In this document: positions 55,100-63,496 of the stretch, piece after piece
Position numbering within the stretch: position 1 is the stretch's first letter
Layout of the letters: every line of letters begins with the position of its first letter
DNA from: Pontibacter russatus
GTDB lineage: Bacteria > Bacteroidota > Bacteroidia > Cytophagales > Hymenobacteraceae
Reading direction: 5' to 3'
Assembly (NCBI RefSeq): GCF_009931655.1
Contig: NZ_CP047984.1
Span: 1,116,001-1,180,000, forward strand
DNA: 64,000 nucleotides
Program-made: the position numbers and the translations under genes
The notes under the pieces: generated by a model
What the model saw: the letters and a program-made list of their open reading frames with translations, nothing else
What the model was told of the DNA's origin: nothing
The model's database searches: none

Positions 55100-55519
55100 T
55101 CAGCCTGCCACCACTTCAAAGCTGTGCGTGATGGTGGCGGTTTTATATAGAATGGCGGCTACTGAGCAGTACTTGTCCATCGAGAGGCTGACTGCTTTTC
55201 CTACCCGCTCTTCTTCCAGCGGGCCTCTCAGCGTAAAATGCACATGAATCTCTTTGAACAGGGAGGGCACCGCCCCGGCCTCCCGCACTGCCGTTACTTT
55301 AATGCGGAACGAATCGATTTGCTGGCGCTGCTTCTTGAGTATCTGGATGATGTCGATGGCGCTGCAACCGCCGAGTCCCATCAGCAGCAGCTCCATCGGG
55401 CGGGCGCCTGCGTTGTGGCCGCCAATCTCAGGAGAGCCGTCTATATGCACCTCCACTCCGGAAGTACCCACTCCGGCGAAATGAAAATCCTGGTCTACGC
55501 GTGCTAAGTTAACTTCCAT
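55100..55519 (-). CDS. OsmC family protein
   Basis: 139-residue OsmC/Ohr-like protein, probably reducing organic hydroperoxides or related electrophiles. It has ARPMELLLMGLGGCSAIDI (first reactive Cys) and MDKYCSVAAILYKTATITHSF (second Cys), the paired cysteines of the family. It follows metZ on the minus strand after a ~260-nt gap that contains a repeat element. Confidence 0.9.
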   Translation of the reverse strand: MEVNLARVDQDFHFAGVGTSGVEVHIDGSPEIGGHNAGARPMELLLMGLGGCSAIDIIQILKKQRQQIDSFRIKVTAVREAGAVPSLFKEIHVHFTLRGPLEEERVGKAVSLSMDKYCSVAAILYKTATITHSFEVVAG

Positions 55520-55609
55520 ATATGGTTTCTTTCTTTTGATCGGCAGAGTATCAGCGCAAATGCGCCTTTACTGCCTCACTCTTGTTTAGCTGGTATTGAA
55601 TAAATTTGA

Positions 55610-55674
55610 TGGGGGTGCGAGCTTGCAGCTCGTACCCCCGTCTATATATAAGGTACGAACTGCAAGCTCGCACC
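55610..55674. repeat. REP-like inverted doublet
   Basis: Two ~23-nt near-palindromic units, GGTGCGAGCTTGCAGCTCG at 55614 onward and its complement ending 55674 (one mismatch), lie head to head around a short TATATA-containing spacer. This is the arrangement of REP doublets (REPINs). Confidence 0.65.
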
Positions 55675-55777
55675 AGCAAAAAGACGGCAATTGCGAAGAA
55701 TGCCCACTGATGCTTTTTATTTGTTTCATTGCTGAAAACCAAACAACAACCGACAATCAGCAACTAACAACCACCTA

Positions 55778-56944
55778 TCAAACCTTCGCCAGCGCCTGCT
55801 CGATGTCCCCAATGATGTCCTGGATGCTCTCCAGTCCGACAGACACCCGGATCAAACCATCTGAAATACCGGTGGCGGCTTTCTCTTCGGGGGATAGTTT
55901 GGAGTGCGTGGTAGAGGCCGGGTGCGTGGCAATGGTGCGGGTGTCGCCCAGGTTGGAGGTGATGGTGGCCATCTGCAGGTTGTCCATAAAACGCTTGGCT
56001 GCCTCATAGCCTCCCTTCACCACGAAGGTCAGAATGCCGCCGCCCTGCTTCATCTGTTTTTTAGCCAGCTCGTACTGCGCGAACGACGGCAGGAACGGGT
56101 AATTCACCACTTCCAGCGCCGGGTTCCCTTCCAGTGTCTCCGCCAGTTTCATTGCATTTTCGCAGTGCTTGTCGATACGCAGCGAGAGCGTCTCAAGGCT
56201 CTTGGACAGCACCCAGGCATTGAACGGCGACAGGGCCGGGCCGGTATGGCGCGAGAAAAAGCGGATTTCCTTGATCAGATCCTGCCGCCCCACTATCATG
56301 CCGCCCAGCACCCGGCCCTGCCCATCGATGTACTTGGTGGCCGAATGCACCACCAGGTCCGCGCCAAAGTCTATGGGCGTTTGCAAAATGGGCGTGGCAA
56401 AGCAGTTATCCACCACCAAAAGCAGGTTGTGCTTCCGCTTGAGCTCACCCAGCCATTCCAGGTCAATCAGCTCCAGCCCGGGGTTCGATGGCGTCTCCAC
56501 CAGAATCATCTTGGTTTGCGGCGTAATCAGGCGCTCCCATTCCTCCGGCTTGTCGGCGTCGGCATAGGAGTGCGTAATGCCCCAGCGCGGCAGAATGGAG
56601 GTGAGCAGTTGGTGCGTAGAGCCGAACACGGCGCGACCGGCCAGCACGTGGTCTCCGGCGCTCAGCAGCGCGGCCATGCTGGTAAACACCGCCGACATGC
56701 CCGTGGCAAAGGCAAAGCCGTCTTCCGCCTTCTCCAGGTAGCACATTTTCTGCACCAGCTCGTCCACGTTCGGGTTGGAGAAGCGGGAGTAGATGTTGCC
56801 CGCCTCTTCGTCGGCGAACACGGCGCGGGCCTGCTCGGCACTGTCAAAAATAAAACTGGAAGTGAGGTAAAGAGGCACGGAGTGCTCCCGGTTATGGCTG
56901 CGTTTGGCCTGCAGCCGGATGGCCTTTGTTTCGTTATCAGACAT
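55778..56944 (-). CDS. metZ: Cys/Met metabolism PLP enzyme, probable O-succinylhomoserine sulfhydrylase
   Basis: PLP-dependent gamma-replacement enzyme that would join sulfide to an activated homoserine to give homocysteine. 388 residues with YSRFSNPNVDEL, the PLP-stacking region FATGMSAVFTS, VETPSNPGLELID, the Schiff-base Lys in VVHSATKYIDGQGRVLGG and SNLGDTRTIATHPASTTHSKLS. MetZ and cystathionine synthase/lyase look alike; its place in the sulfate gene block favours a direct sulfhydrylation role. Located 130 nt downstream of the siroheme/TSUP fusion on the same strand. Confidence 0.85.
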   Translation of the reverse strand: MSDNETKAIRLQAKRSHNREHSVPLYLTSSFIFDSAEQARAVFADEEAGNIYSRFSNPNVDELVQKMCYLEKAEDGFAFATGMSAVFTSMAALLSAGDHVLAGRAVFGSTHQLLTSILPRWGITHSYADADKPEEWERLITPQTKMILVETPSNPGLELIDLEWLGELKRKHNLLLVVDNCFATPILQTPIDFGADLVVHSATKYIDGQGRVLGGMIVGRQDLIKEIRFFSRHTGPALSPFNAWVLSKSLETLSLRIDKHCENAMKLAETLEGNPALEVVNYPFLPSFAQYELAKKQMKQGGGILTFVVKGGYEAAKRFMDNLQMATITSNLGDTRTIATHPASTTHSKLSPEEKAATGISDGLIRVSVGLESIQDIIGDIEQALAKV

Positions 56945-57074
56945 TTTATATATGCTTGTTAAGGCTGCACCGCGCTATCGGCAGACAGTGGCCAGGTAAA
57001 GTCTTAGGTTATATATGGCAAAGGTACGCATGGCCTGCCGTTTCTCCCTAGGGATTTGGCCATCTACTTGCATG

Positions 57075-58607
57075 CTACCCGAAGAAGGTCATGAAAATCA
57101 TGCGCAGGCTGACGATGATGATGACAATGCCGACGATGATCATCATGGTTTTCACCGGAAGCTTCCGGGCAAGCATGGCGCCCAGCGGCGCTGAGATAGT
57201 GCCCCCCAGAATCAGGCCGATGATGATTTGCCAGTGTGAAATGCCTGCCAGCGAGATGAAGGCCGCCGAGCTGGCAAAGGACACGAAGAACTCCGCCAGG
57301 TTCACGGAGCCGATGGTGTACATCGGGTGCCGGCCCTTCGCTATTAGCGTCGAGGAAACAATCGGTCCCCAGCCGCCGCCGCCAATGGCATCCATAAAAC
57401 CGCCGACAGCACCCAGCATGCCAAGCCGCGTCACAGGGCTCTTCTTTACACGCTTCTTCAGTACCTTCCGGATAATGAGAATGCCCAGAAACAGGGTATA
57501 TCCCGCCACGATGGGCTTGATGAGGTAGATGTACTCCTCCAGCGTAAAGAGGAGGTAAGCCCCCGCTATGGCCCCCAACACGCCGGGTACCACAATGGTC
57601 TTGAAGAGCTTGCTGTTGACGTTGCCGAATTTAAGGTGCATCCAGCCGGAGGCGCCCGAGGTGAAAATCTCGGAGGCATGCACGCTGGCGCTGGCCGCTA
57701 CCGGCGATATGCCGAAACTCAGCAGGAAAGTGGTGGCGCTCACGCCATAGGCCATGCCCAGGGCTCCGTCGATGAGTTGGGCCACAAAACCAGCCAGTAT
57801 AAAGATGAGGATCTCTCTGTCGACCTGCGCGGCCACGTCCAGGGCCAAGTGGCCGATGGTGCTGAAAGGGATATAGCTGAAGAGCAGGTGCCCCGTCACC
57901 ATCAGGGATATGGCCGCCAGCACCAGCATCAGCACAACGGTAGTGCTGTACCTCGATTTTTTACGGGCGACAGGGGCTTTGGGCTCCACCAGCACCTCCG
58001 TCACCTCGTTCAGGCGCTTCACCTTGTAAGCAAAGTCGCCGGTGAGCTGGGCGCGAAGTCTGGTGAGTTTGTCCAGCACCTGCTCTATCTCATCAGGCAG
58101 CGCCTCGTTCAGCACCTGCTTCAGGCGCTTGGCAACTGTCGGGGATTTCCCGTTGGTGGAGATGGCGAGCTTCAGGCTGCCCTTCTGCACGATAGACCCC
58201 AGGTAGAAATCGCACTGCTGCGGCGTGTCAGCTACGTTGGTGAGAATCTTGCGCGATTTCGCCAGGTCCCGGATAGTCACGTTCAGCACATGATCGTCCG
58301 TCGCCACCAGCACAATGTCACGATCCGCCAGGTCCTCTTCCCGGAATTCCCGCTTCTCGAGCCTCACCAGCGGGTGGCGGCTGGCCAGTTCTTCAATTTC
58401 GGGCAATATGGCCGGGGCAACCAGCAGCACCTGCGCCTGCGGGCTGTTAGCCAGGATGGCCGAGAGTTTCTCGAGCCCTACGTTGCCCCCTCCCACTACC
58501 AGCGTCTGCAGTTGCTCCAGTTTCAGGAAAACGGGGAACAGCGGGTTGATAACCGGCTGCACCGTAGCCGGGGGAGAGTCTTGTATTGTATTCTGCGAAC
58601 TGCTCAT
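57075..58607 (-). CDS. fusion of precorrin-2 dehydrogenase (CysG N-domain) and TauE/SafE permease
   Basis: 510 residues. Residues ~20-215 form a Met8p/CysG-N-like domain making siroheme from precorrin-2: NPLFPVFLKLEQLQTLVVGGGNVGLEKL, then ATDDHVLNVTIRDLAKSRKILTNVADTPQQCDFYLGSIVQKG and LAISTNGKSPTVAKRLKQVL. From ~235 to the end is a TSUP (TauE/SafE) transporter with 8-9 helices, including AGFVAQLIDGALGMAYGVSATTFLLSFGISP and GGGGWGPIVSSTLIAKG. TSUP proteins move sulfite, sulfate or organosulfonates. The fusion couples siroheme synthesis to sulfur-anion transport and sits directly downstream of sulfite reductase. I recall this fusion from other Bacteroidota. Confidence 0.9.
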   Translation of the reverse strand: MSSSQNTIQDSPPATVQPVINPLFPVFLKLEQLQTLVVGGGNVGLEKLSAILANSPQAQVLLVAPAILPEIEELASRHPLVRLEKREFREEDLADRDIVLVATDDHVLNVTIRDLAKSRKILTNVADTPQQCDFYLGSIVQKGSLKLAISTNGKSPTVAKRLKQVLNEALPDEIEQVLDKLTRLRAQLTGDFAYKVKRLNEVTEVLVEPKAPVARKKSRYSTTVVLMLVLAAISLMVTGHLLFSYIPFSTIGHLALDVAAQVDREILIFILAGFVAQLIDGALGMAYGVSATTFLLSFGISPVAASASVHASEIFTSGASGWMHLKFGNVNSKLFKTIVVPGVLGAIAGAYLLFTLEEYIYLIKPIVAGYTLFLGILIIRKVLKKRVKKSPVTRLGMLGAVGGFMDAIGGGGWGPIVSSTLIAKGRHPMYTIGSVNLAEFFVSFASSAAFISLAGISHWQIIIGLILGGTISAPLGAMLARKLPVKTMMIIVGIVIIIVSLRMIFMTFFG

Positions 58608-58798
58608 GTATCTCGTATGTCGTCCTTTGTGAGGTAGGTGCTACGCGTTTATCGGTTCCTGCACCTGTTTCTGGCTGCTGGCCCTGCCGCACCTGCCCTA
58701 CCCACGATGGCCTTTAGGACCGCTTCGGCGGCAGCATCATTTCTTACCGCCTGCTATATATCTTACCTTCCTGATGCCATCTTCAGTCAATTTTGAGC

Positions 58799-58841
58799 AA
58801 CTGAATACTGAATAATTGAATTCAGATATCAGTATTCAGTT
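58799..58841. repeat. AT-rich intercistronic hairpin
   Basis: Arms AACTGAATACTGA and TCAGTATTCAGTT (13 bp, perfect) with a 17-nt loop, just downstream of the sulfite reductase stop on the minus strand. It could be a partial terminator or stabiliser inside the operon. Confidence 0.5.
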
Positions 58842-58856
58842 ATTCAAAATTCCTGC

Positions 58857-60989
58857 CTACGCCCCACGCTCTACCGGCTTTGGCGAAGGCATTTGCCGCT
58901 GCTGCTGGCGGTAGCTGGAGGCCTGCTGCAGAAACAGCAGCGCCTGGCCTATATACTCGCGGGCGAATGCCTCCGACGGCTCATGCTGGTTTAGCTGGAG
59001 CACCGTCTCTTTAAAGCTGGGCTCAAAGGCAAACGTGCCTTCCGCCACATAATTTGCGTCAAAATCATCGATGATGCCGATCTGGGTATTTCCCTTCAGG
59101 CCCTTATCGAGCAGCAGCGCCTTAGCCGTGCTCACAAACGAACCGTAGCCGTAGTAGATGGCATCGGCAAAACGCTTGCCCTCCAGGGCCTCGGCGGCCC
59201 ACTCCAGTTTCTCATCAGACTCATACAGCAGGGTGACCACGAGGTCAATCATCACACCCGCGCACTCTCCCACGCCGATGGCCGTCGAGTACTCCTCCTG
59301 GTGGCCCCAGTCGATAAAGTCGTCCGGCGTCAGGTTGGTCAGGTCGGCCAGCGGCTTCAGCAGCTGGTAGAAATAGTTTTTGCCCTGCCGGTCGTAGTAG
59401 TCGTTGAAGCGCTCGTTGTCCTCTTTGTTCGCGTAGTAGTCGTTGATCACGTAGCGCAGCGCGTCCGTTGCCTTTTTGCTGGGCACCTTGATGATTTTGT
59501 CTGATGCCCGGCCCACGCCGTTCCCGACGGTGCCGCCGCCCAGCAGCACCTGCAGCGCTGGCAACACGTTTTTGCCGCTCTTCAGCGACGAGCCATGGAA
59601 GCCGATGTTGCTGATGCCGTGCTGTCCGCAGGAGTTCATGCAGCCGCTTATCTTAATTTTGATGTCGGTGTTGAAGATCAGCTCCGGGTACTCCCCGATG
59701 ATGATGTCTTCCAGCACTTTGGCAAAATTGGTGCTGTTGGAAATACCCAGGTTACAGGTGTCGGTGCCGGGGCAGGTGGTAACGTCGGCCACGCTGTCGA
59801 AGCCCGGCTCCGCCAGGTTCAGGGCCTCCAGTTGCGCAAAGAAGTAGGGCAGCGCCTCCTGCTTCACATACTTCAGCAGCAGCCCCTGGTTCTGGGTTAC
59901 GCGTATCTCGTCGCCGGCAAAGTCGCGCACCAACGGAGCCAGTATTCTGGCTGTGTCGGAGCTGATGTCGCCGGTCGGCACTTTTATATAGATGCCAAAG
60001 TAGCCCTCCTGCTTCTGGGCGAAGACGTTGGTTTTGAGCCAGGCGTCATACTTTTCCGTGTTCTCAATGATATAATCCGGGATGGCTTTCGGGGCCGGGA
60101 GCGCAGGCGTGAAGTCCACGGTTTCATCCACCTCAAAGCTGTGTACTTTCAGCGCCCTGGTCTCTTCCTTTATCAGGCGCATCACCTCGTCCAGCCCTAT
60201 CTTGCTGATCACATACTTGAACCTGGCCTTGTTGCGGTTGCTTCGCTCGCCATAGCGGTCAAATACCCGGATCACACTCTCAATCACCGGAATCACCTGG
60301 TTGGCGGGCAGGAACTCGTACATCGGCTGCGCCAGCATGGGCTGTGCCCCCAGGCCGCCCCCGATCACCACTTTAAAGCCGCGCACCAGTTTTCCGTTCA
60401 CCTCCTGCACTTTAGGTATAAAGCCCAGGTCGTGGATATAGCTCATGGCGGTGTCGCGGTCGCTGGAAGAGAAGGTAATCTTGAATTTGCGGCCCATCTC
60501 CTGGCAAATCGGGTTACGCAGGAAGTAGCGGAAGGTGGCATCGGCGTAAGGCGACACATCAAAAGGCTCATTCGGGTCGATGCCCGCCTCCGGCGACGCC
60601 GTCACGTTGCGCACGGTGTTGCCGCAGGCCTCCCGGATGGTAATGTCCTCCTCATCCAGTCGGGTCCAGAGCTCGGGAGTCCTGTCCAGGCTCACAAAGT
60701 GAAGCTGTATGTCCTGGCGCGTGGTCAGGTGCAGGTTGCCGGTAGAGTACTCATCCGAGATGCCGGCTATATGCAGAAGCTGTTTTGTGGTGACCCGGCC
60801 AAAAGGCAGCTTGATGCGGATCATCTGCACCCCCAACTGGCGCTGGCCATATATACCGCGCGCCAGGCGCAGGCTCTTGAACTTGTCTTCCTGCATCTTG
60901 CCGGTGCGGTACATGCGGATTTTCTTCTCCAGCTCAATGATATCCTTCTCAACTATCGGGTTCTCTATTTCGGATCTAAAGGTTTGCAT
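58857..60989 (-). CDS. assimilatory sulfite reductase, siroheme hemoprotein
   Basis: Reduces sulfite to sulfide (six electrons). 710 residues with two ferredoxin-like and two siroheme domains. GNLHLTTRQDIQLHFV is the siroheme-contact segment. The [4Fe-4S]/siroheme ligands are TTCPGTDTCNLGISNSTNFA and KISGCMNSCGQHGISNIGFHGSS. The C-terminal ~110 residues after the core (YDRQGKNYFYQLLKPLADL, VMIDLVVTLLYESDEKLEWAAEALEGKRFADAIYYGYGSFV) look like a HEPN-type helical extension. It is probably ferredoxin-dependent (NirA/Sir type). Controlled by the SAM-I/Cys leader upstream. Confidence 0.92.
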   Translation of the reverse strand: MQTFRSEIENPIVEKDIIELEKKIRMYRTGKMQEDKFKSLRLARGIYGQRQLGVQMIRIKLPFGRVTTKQLLHIAGISDEYSTGNLHLTTRQDIQLHFVSLDRTPELWTRLDEEDITIREACGNTVRNVTASPEAGIDPNEPFDVSPYADATFRYFLRNPICQEMGRKFKITFSSSDRDTAMSYIHDLGFIPKVQEVNGKLVRGFKVVIGGGLGAQPMLAQPMYEFLPANQVIPVIESVIRVFDRYGERSNRNKARFKYVISKIGLDEVMRLIKEETRALKVHSFEVDETVDFTPALPAPKAIPDYIIENTEKYDAWLKTNVFAQKQEGYFGIYIKVPTGDISSDTARILAPLVRDFAGDEIRVTQNQGLLLKYVKQEALPYFFAQLEALNLAEPGFDSVADVTTCPGTDTCNLGISNSTNFAKVLEDIIIGEYPELIFNTDIKIKISGCMNSCGQHGISNIGFHGSSLKSGKNVLPALQVLLGGGTVGNGVGRASDKIIKVPSKKATDALRYVINDYYANKEDNERFNDYYDRQGKNYFYQLLKPLADLTNLTPDDFIDWGHQEEYSTAIGVGECAGVMIDLVVTLLYESDEKLEWAAEALEGKRFADAIYYGYGSFVSTAKALLLDKGLKGNTQIGIIDDFDANYVAEGTFAFEPSFKETVLQLNQHEPSEAFAREYIGQALLFLQQASSYRQQQRQMPSPKPVERGA

Positions 60990-61307
60990 ACAAAAGTATT
61001 TTAGTGGATGAGCCGGTCAAGGCTTCTGCTCGGGTTGCTATTTAAATTATGAGGGTCCAGAAGTGCCTGCCGCAAAGCACACAGAGGCAGCCATATAGGC
61101 AGGGGCATTCAACAACAGCCACAAGTGCCGCGCCGCGCACCGTCGGGCAAAAGGCCGGAGGCTTTGTTATATATGATAAAGGAGACAATGGTAGATGTCA
61201 TAAACTTGTGGCTGCGCCGCTTCCTGTGTTGTTAAAAAATGGGCGGGTGATGCGTTCCCCTGCTTCCTGCGGCATGCCTGTGCCGGCACGGGCGGGCGTC
61301 ACTTTAG
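60990..61307 (-). promoter_or_regulatory. leader RNA between Cys leader peptide and sulfite reductase
   Basis: About 320 nt with no gene. On the minus strand, AACAACA (61227-61233) can pair with the Cys-codon run TGTTGTT (61328-61334) or with an identical TGTTGTT further on (61111-61117). A separate 11-bp long-range stem, ACTTGTGGCTG/CAGCCACAAGT, joins 61116-61126 and 61204-61214. The arrangement resembles mutually exclusive attenuator pairings; the fold is inferred. Confidence 0.5.
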
Positions 61308-61415
61308 TTAGAAGGATGAACGGCAGCAACAACAGCACATCACAGGCAGCGATGCGGCAAGATTGTCAGGATGAGGAAAGCGGGTGAATGGGAAAGTGCC
61401 TGATGTTTTGTTCAT
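61308..61415 (-). CDS. Cys-run leader peptide of sulfite reductase operon
   Basis: 35-codon ORF starting MNKTSGTFPF, with NLAASLP at 18-24, then VM, five consecutive Cys codons (27-31), RSSF and stop. The start is 8 nt past the P1 helix of the SAM-I riboswitch, the same spacing as in the cysH leader. Residues T7, P9, F10 and H15 and the LAA[TS]LP segment match the other leader, so the two appear homologous. It is best read as a translated regulatory ORF sensing tRNA-Cys, not as a functional protein. Confidence 0.8.
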   Translation of the reverse strand: MNKTSGTFPFTRFPHPDNLAASLPVMCCCCCRSSF

Positions 61416-61423
61416 GGTTCTCT

Positions 61424-61525
61424 AATTTATATTTCCCCTTTGTCGGGCAGGATGTGGCACCTTTCCGTTAGGATGGTTGCCAGAGGTTCTAAGAGCCTGT
61501 TCTCTCGCCTCTTCGTCTATAAATT
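61424..61525 (-). promoter_or_regulatory. SAM-I (S-box) riboswitch upstream of sulfite reductase
   Basis: On the minus strand, P1 arms AATTTATA and TATAAATT enclose GAGGCGAGAGAACAGG, CTCTGGCAACC, a short P3 around TAAC, AAGGTGCCACATCC and a P4 with CCC/GGG. These are the conserved SAM-I core elements, and the P2 side is nearly identical to the riboswitch upstream of cysH. No intrinsic terminator follows, favouring control of leader translation. Confidence 0.87.
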
Positions 61526-61552
61526 TATTGCGGGTAGCAATAGTATTCTTCA

Positions 61553-61587
61553 CAAAAGTAAAAAATAAATCTCACTTGTATATCAAA
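61553..61587 (-). promoter_or_regulatory. promoter of sulfite reductase transcript
   Basis: On the minus strand TTTG (61584-61587), 23-nt spacer and TACTTTTG (61553-61560) fit the Bacteroidota -33/-7 consensus. The riboswitch P1 begins about 28 nt downstream. Confidence 0.6.
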
Positions 61588-61969
61588 TTGATAAAAATCC
61601 GGAGATTATTTTCGTTCCTCCCGTTTCAGCCCCTATGGCTGCACAGCCATAGGGGCGTTACAGGCGGTGATTGGCCGGACAGCGGCCTACGTCTCAGCGG
61701 CCTGAATTTCAGGTTTATCAACAAAATCGGCGGCTTTTTGTTCCATCGCTCCCCGCCCGCCAGGCTATATATGGCGCCGTCACCGCCCAAACAACTTTCT
61801 CTGTCAGTTGTACCTTGCCAGCCACACAAGATTATATATGGAAAAGCAGTGTCTTGATAAATTCCGGCGGCGGCCACGCCCCTACCTCATATGAACAGCA
61901 CACTCGCGTCAACAACGTTCAACGTGATGCCGGCACACCTTCGTAAACATCTCTACGCTGCAAATGCAC

Positions 61970-62001
61970 AAAGGCCCTCCCCGTATACGGGGAGGGCCTT
62001 T
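61970..62001 (-). terminator. terminator of small gene at 62060-62350
   Basis: A 32-nt perfect palindrome with CGTATACG at its centre, 58 nt past the stop codon; the A/T-rich ends act as a weak U tract. Confidence 0.7.
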
Positions 62002-62059
62002 GCTGATATATAAACAGTCTCTGCTTGCCCTGCAGCGCGCAGCTGTTTCAGTGTAAGGT

Positions 62060-62350
62060 TTAAGCCATTGCTTCGGAGCCTTTCTCAAGCTGCCTGTAGA
62101 CTCTCTTCGTTTTCACGTGAACGGAGAACCAGGAGTAATTGCTCTTCAGCAGCTCGAAGTTCGTTCCTTCCACCACGCCGTTCATTCCTTTTTTGGAAAG
62201 AGCGTCTGCCAGCACATCATCCTGAATCACGAAAGAATCAATCACCAGTCCCCCATTCACAAAAGAGCAGGCAAGCCCTTGCTGGTCAGCTTTGTAGAGT
62301 AAAGTTTTGCTTTTGTTGAGTCCCTTCTCGATTCTTTCTAATTCCTTCAT
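62060..62350 (-). CDS. hypothetical protein
   Basis: 96 residues, soluble, MKELERIEKGLNKSKTLLYKADQQGL at the start and NGVVEGTNFELLKSNYSWFSVHVKTKRVYRQLEK towards the end. Alpha/beta pattern, no known family. The strong palindromic terminator downstream supports expression. Confidence 0.65.
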   Translation of the reverse strand: MKELERIEKGLNKSKTLLYKADQQGLACSFVNGGLVIDSFVIQDDVLADALSKKGMNGVVEGTNFELLKSNYSWFSVHVKTKRVYRQLEKGSEAMA

Positions 62351-62672
62351 AGCAGTCTTTAAAAATTTTAGTGGTTATATAAAGGAGACAAGGCAGAAAG
62401 CAGTATAGTTCAACTGGTTAACGTATAATTGCAATAGTATTTCAAATCTGTGTATAGAGTATTATTTTAAGGGTGAATGTAATTATAATGTATATACAGT
62501 TAAATCTTCTATACCCTTACCCCTAATTTCATGATCCATATTCTCATATAAAATAAGCTGTTCTGCCCATATACAGGGCAACTGCCACGCCCCCTCAGCA
62601 GCCTGCTCCGCAGAAAAGGTTTGGTTATGAGCATAATCCGCAGCAGTGGCTTTTAGTTTTACTGCTTTTAGT

Positions 62673-63230
62673 CTAATCACACTTCAGCGCCAGTCTGAAT
62701 GCCTCGTATGCCCTGGCAAGTGCAGCGGGCGGGTAGTGGGCGTTCAGGCCACTTGGGTTTGGTAGCACCCACAGTTCCGTCTCTCCGATTCTTTCCGGCT
62801 GCAGCCCCAGCACTGCCCCGCGCAACCCAAAGGCGGTGCGGTACGCCGTAATCCCCAGCACCGCCAGGGCTTGTGGCTGATAAAGTAACACCTTCTGCCG
62901 GAGCAGTTCCCCTCCCTCCCGCAGTTCTGCCGGGCTCAGTTCTGCCGCCGCCGCCGTGGCCCGCGCCGCGAAGTTGGTGACGCCATACCCGTAGGTGAGC
63001 AGTTCGCCCTGCTCGTGTGGCTGGAAAAGGCGCGGCGTGAAGCCGGCCCGGTACAGGGTGGGCCAGAAGCGGTTGCCGGGGCGGGCGAAATGATAGCCGG
63101 TGGCCGCGCTGTAGAGGCCGGGATTAATGCCGCAGAAGAGCACTTGCAGGTGTGGGGCCAGCACGTCCGGCAACGACTTTCCGGCGGCGGCTAATATTTC
63201 CTCTCCTGTAGGTTTATATATATGCATCAT
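62673..63230 (-). CDS. mug: G/U mismatch-specific DNA glycosylase
   Basis: Excises uracil or thymine opposite G. 185 residues from the start at 63230 (MMHIYKPTGEE). VLFCGINPGLYSAATGYHFARPGNRFWPTLYRAGFT carries the GINPG catalytic motif of Mug/TDG, and LWVLPNPSGLNAHY is the second conserved motif. A longer open frame to 63314 adds a Cys/Arg-rich piece that is unlikely. Monocistronic, diverging from the EboA-like gene. Confidence 0.92.
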   Translation of the reverse strand: MMHIYKPTGEEILAAAGKSLPDVLAPHLQVLFCGINPGLYSAATGYHFARPGNRFWPTLYRAGFTPRLFQPHEQGELLTYGYGVTNFAARATAAAAELSPAELREGGELLRQKVLLYQPQALAVLGITAYRTAFGLRGAVLGLQPERIGETELWVLPNPSGLNAHYPPAALARAYEAFRLALKCD

Positions 63231-63496
63231 TCTTTTTATCTTTACCTGTGGGTGCTTGTTGCAACAGCATAGGGGTATTGTAGGAGGCCGCGTCGCCTGC
63301 CTGCCCCGCCGCATGGCACCCTTTTATTCAATGTTTAAACTTTCTACCTAGTCCGCAGCAGCGGGATCAGGCTGGTTACCGGTTTGCCGGGCCCTGGCGC
63401 AGCGCAGTACGGATGCCGTTGGGGCGGCTGCCAGCAGCCTATATACCGAAAACACCTGTACCTTAGTTTGTTGTTTACCTTAAACCAGATCATACC

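Larger units (their letters stand above)
61530..62059. other. gene-free stretch with two perfect hairpins
   Basis: Outside the promoter just listed, no coding frame is convincing. A 13-bp hairpin (GCCCCTATGGCTG and complement) lies at 61629-61656 without a T tract on either side. A 32-bp perfect palindrome (AAAGGCCCTCCCC and complement) at 61970-62001 is the likely terminator for the small gene at 62060-62350. Confidence 0.5.

Noticed and set aside
55551..55763. 70-codon minus-strand frame between OsmC and metZ
   Set aside because: It runs through the REP-like repeat and has no homologous features; probably chance.
62483..62680. 65-codon minus-strand frame after mug
   Set aside because: GTG start inside the mug stop region, AT-rich and no recognisable pattern; could be real but is not supported.
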